Assembly: GCA_950022655.1 (NCBI GenBank) | Contig: OX465592.1 | Coordinates: forward strand, 6,356,044 to 6,420,043 | Source of the DNA: Alentia gelatinosa | Taxonomy: Eukaryota > Annelida > Polychaeta > Phyllodocida > Polynoidae | DNA length: 64,000 nt | Reading direction: 5' to 3' | Shown here: positions 60,814 through 64,000 of the stretch, piece after piece | How positions within the stretch are numbered: position 1 is the first letter of the stretch | How the letters are laid out: each line of letters starts with the position of its first letter | Notes under the pieces: generated by a model | Databases searched by the model: none | What the model saw: only the letters and a program-made list of their open reading frames with translations | Told to the model about the DNA's origin: nothing | Made by a program: the position numbers and the translations under genes

Positions 60814-63800
60814 CTTGATGTAGATAGAATGTAAGATAGAATGTAAGCCACAACGTTGGAAGTAGGACCCACGGTGGTGCTTCACTTGAGGGGGGCATTG
60901 CTCCACGTTTGCGATAAATCTGTGGATTGCAGAATAGCGACCCGAGGACAAAATCGTTACTCCAGATTCTTTGCAGATCACGTCATAACTATGTCACCAT
61001 CTATTTTCAATTAAAAAACTAATGAATCTTTCACCTATGTCACTGAAAATGTGGTGTTGTAAAAAGCAGCAATACAAGGGGAAAGTAACGATACATTCAT
61101 ACTCAGGCCCTAGCCCCCTACTCCTCATTCTATTGGCAGATGTTAAGCAAAATGGGCAGTGGGCACCATTTTTGTGTAAGTCTTTGGAGTTTGAAACCCT
61201 GATCTCCCATGCTCGAGGCGAACACCCCTACCACTTAGCCACTGAGGATAGATAATGAACATGAACAAAGTGGCAACACACTAAGCATTGAGTCAGCTGG
61301 ATAAGTATCTGTAATTCCTACCTGTTTTTAGCTACATCACCTGACTTACTTAATGGGGAAAACACCTGTGAATCAAAATGATATAAGGAAGTACAACAAT
61401 CATCAACCCCATTACATGGTCCAATGCACTGCCTTAAAGTAGAATGATGTCAGCTTCCAAATATAATTGTAAATGTTGGGGGGAAAAAGTAACACATAAT
61501 CTTGGAGCTTCATCTTAACCCTTTAGCTATGCTATGATGCCTGGAGGCATTCCTGGGCATAGTATGCTATGATGCCTCGAGGCATCATTTCCAAACTTTA
61601 AGTAATTGTTATTTTTTAATAGAACAATAAGAATATTTTGATGATATTCTTTCAATTAATATAAAGCTATATCATGGTTGATATCAGAACTAGTATATAA
61701 CAACCTAATTATTTTAGATTACCATGGAGGTGTGATATAGTGACGATATAGTAAAAAGTGCCAGCGTACTACAGGGGTGAAAATGGTACTGCAATAGCGT
61801 ATTTCAGGGTATGTATTTGATGCTATGAAACGTAGTAAAAGGGTTAAAACTTTGATCAATAGTTGACTAATTTCCTCGTAAAAGTGAACTGTAGGTAACA
61901 ATGTAACAGAGGATCTAGAGCAATAAAAGTTTGATTTATCTGCCAAAGATAAGCTATGGGTATCAACTAGAAGAACACCGGAAAAGTAAGAGCTCATAAA
62001 ATATAAATGGTGAATGGAAAATGATTGTTGTGAGATAATCCTACCCTATCCTATCAAGTTATTGCAGAATATAATCCACGACCTAAGGTCTCTCGTAACG
62101 CTGTTTACCGGATGGGGAGGTCTCATAAAATGTAAATGATCGGGCCGGAAACATAGCAAATTATCACCTATTATGACTGAACCATTCTTATGACGCAATA
62201 AAGCATGAAAAAAAATCACTTTCCGCAAATACCCCTCATAGGATAATCAATGTCATAGGAGAGAGCGAGGGACGACTTTTTAGCTTAAATGGATTCTCAT
62301 GGAGGCAGGTTTCTAGAGCCAGACAGGGAAGAAGAAGAAAAAGTAATAGACACGTCATGAGCTGGCTATCTGAAACCGGTTGAAAGTAAGGTGCAAATAG
62401 CTGTGTACGTTTATCCCGGACAAACAAGTGCAGTGGAGCGAAGCGCGAGGAGGGACAGAGGGGTTGAGAGAGGTGGCCAACTCATAAATTCACACTAGCG
62501 TCATTTATGTTGTCATAATAACACGCCATCTTAAATCCCCAGCGGAAGCAAGGATTTAACAAGATAAGGATCCCTGGAAAGTCCATTCTGGTTACGACTG
62601 CCTGTTAACAAGCCCCATGACATTAATGTTTCGCAAATAAAAAAAAAGATTTAACCTACAAATGTCAACTCCCTGGGACTTCAATAGGCGCCTGAAGGGG
62701 TTTCAGAGGAAAACATGGGTCTGGGGGTTAGTGGTAGGTTGGATGATGGGTGTGTAGGGGAAGATGTAGTAGGAGAAGGCTGGTTTAAGGGGGCTATATG
62801 GCACACAGTAAGTATGACACCTCCTCTTCCCCTTCCATCCCCATCCCCCATACGTCTAAGCTGCACACATTCACCAATCACCACACTTAAATATATCCTC
62901 TATCGTCACACCCTACACCAACAACAAAGAAAACCCGAATATTTCCACATTCTCATGAGCTCCCACTCCCATGTCTTAATACACTGGACTGTTAATAGAT
63001 GTCCCATCTTGAAGAATGTAAAAATAAAAAAAATAAAAAAAATAAAAATTGGAATAAAGCGAAAGTGATTTCGCCAATGAAAGGAGGTGGGTATATTTTT
63101 TTTTATACCTACTCCTGACACGCTCCACACAGGCACAACCAGTCTTGAGGCAGTGTGTTGGAACCGTCTTTCACGAGTGAGAGGCATTCCTGACCACAGA
63201 AACAGCCACTGCTCTGTGCCTTCCCCACCCCCTGCCTCCTACCTCCCCACAACCAACTCCTTAAAGCGGCAAATGTAGGCTAACCCTTGCTCCTCTCCGT
63301 TTCATTATAATCTCCTTTTTTATATTCGATTCGTCTTTTTTTATATTTCTCTCCCATGGATTGTAGTTTGTCAGCCACGCCAAGAAGGAACTGCATGAAG
63401 ATCTGTTTCTGCCGAAAATATGCCATGAGTCTTGGTTTGCAGAGTAATCTCAAGAGGCAAAGCAGACTGAGATATATGTAGTTATTTAGGAAATTTCAGT
63501 GGTTATGGATCGAGTGCAGTTCAGATTTTATCTAAGCCCTATCACTTACTGATTGGCTAACATTTGTAACCACATTGCCCATTGAGTACAGTATACTATG
63601 GGTGTTGAGTACGAGTCCCCAATGTTAAGGTTATATGAGGGAAAAAGCTCCGGGCTGCAAAATCCGGTCCATCGGAATGATAGTGCCTATGAAAAAAATA
63701 TTGCGTAGCTAAATTAACTAATATAATTACCTAACTTATCAGGTAAAGGTGGATAGTAAATACAATATAGACTTGTTTTGGATAAAAGCTGTTTTATGCT

Positions 63801-64000
63801 CTTCGGAGTTGTCTCTGCGCAATATCCCCGCATGCGCTCGGAGATTACTATGCGCTAACTTCTCGGAGCATACGGCTGCCTGTATCTGAAACCAGTCAAT
63901 AGTGTGTATGAATAGAACTATCTGACCATAATGTACAAGGTACAACTAAAGGCCCATTACCATTTTTTTTTAAAAGACATTTATTTATACTGGATCACAC
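60814..64000. other. Unannotated right end of the window
   Basis: 61520-61590 has two GCTATGATGCCT..GAGGCAT palindromic units. 63005-63055 is A-rich. 63100-63190 has a short minus-strand open stretch after a fair acceptor (tttctgtggtcAG|GAAT) but ends in a stop without a donor. 63790-63905 is an inverted copy of the foldback block of the 14775/32905 elements. No gene is supported. Confidence 0.4.

Overview
This is a eukaryotic, most likely marine-invertebrate, nuclear window. Short exons are separated by AT-rich introns with GT/AG splice sites, and the rest is full of dinucleotide microsatellites, satellite arrays and small inverted-repeat (MITE-like) elements. No bacterial operon, CRISPR array, rRNA or tRNA was seen. 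The species cannot be fixed from the sequence. The very long collagen gene would fit a lophotrochozoan such as an annelid, but that is inference.

The window is dominated by one minus-strand gene, read from about 37.0 kb down to the left edge, where it continues out of the window. Exon 1 (36803-36930) encodes a signal peptide. Exon 2 (35416-36003) and exon 3 (31730-32314) each encode a von Willebrand factor A (VWA) domain. Exons 4-37 (30877 down to 398) encode an almost uninterrupted Gly-X-Y collagen helix. I placed 34 collagen exons totalling 13,686 nt, or 4,562 residues, with the C-terminal end still missing. Every junction I could place from exon 1 on is phase 1, so each collagen junction splits a Gly codon. 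Nearly all collagen exons are exact multiples of 9 bp. I saw no Lys codon in the collagen reading frame. The predicted product is a secreted, giant matrix collagen: signal peptide - VWA - (possibly a Cys-rich module) - VWA - collagen.

The introns hold repeats. They include a 73-bp satellite of about 15.5 copies (29592-30720) with a 219-bp higher-order period, AT and CT microsatellites, and fragments of dispersed elements that recur elsewhere in the window.

From 37.0 kb to 64.0 kb there is no confidently identified gene. The segment holds a 55-bp minisatellite (37936-38960), nested MITE-like elements (39.69-41.25 kb), several dispersed repeat families, a purine-only G-rich tract (52.01-52.55 kb), a 46-bp minisatellite (55.31-55.79 kb) and a large hairpin (58.68-58.89 kb). 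A few exon-like ORFs with good splice signals (50.37, 55.2, 59.5, 60.4 and 60.8 kb) may belong to one or two neighbouring genes that I do not recognise.
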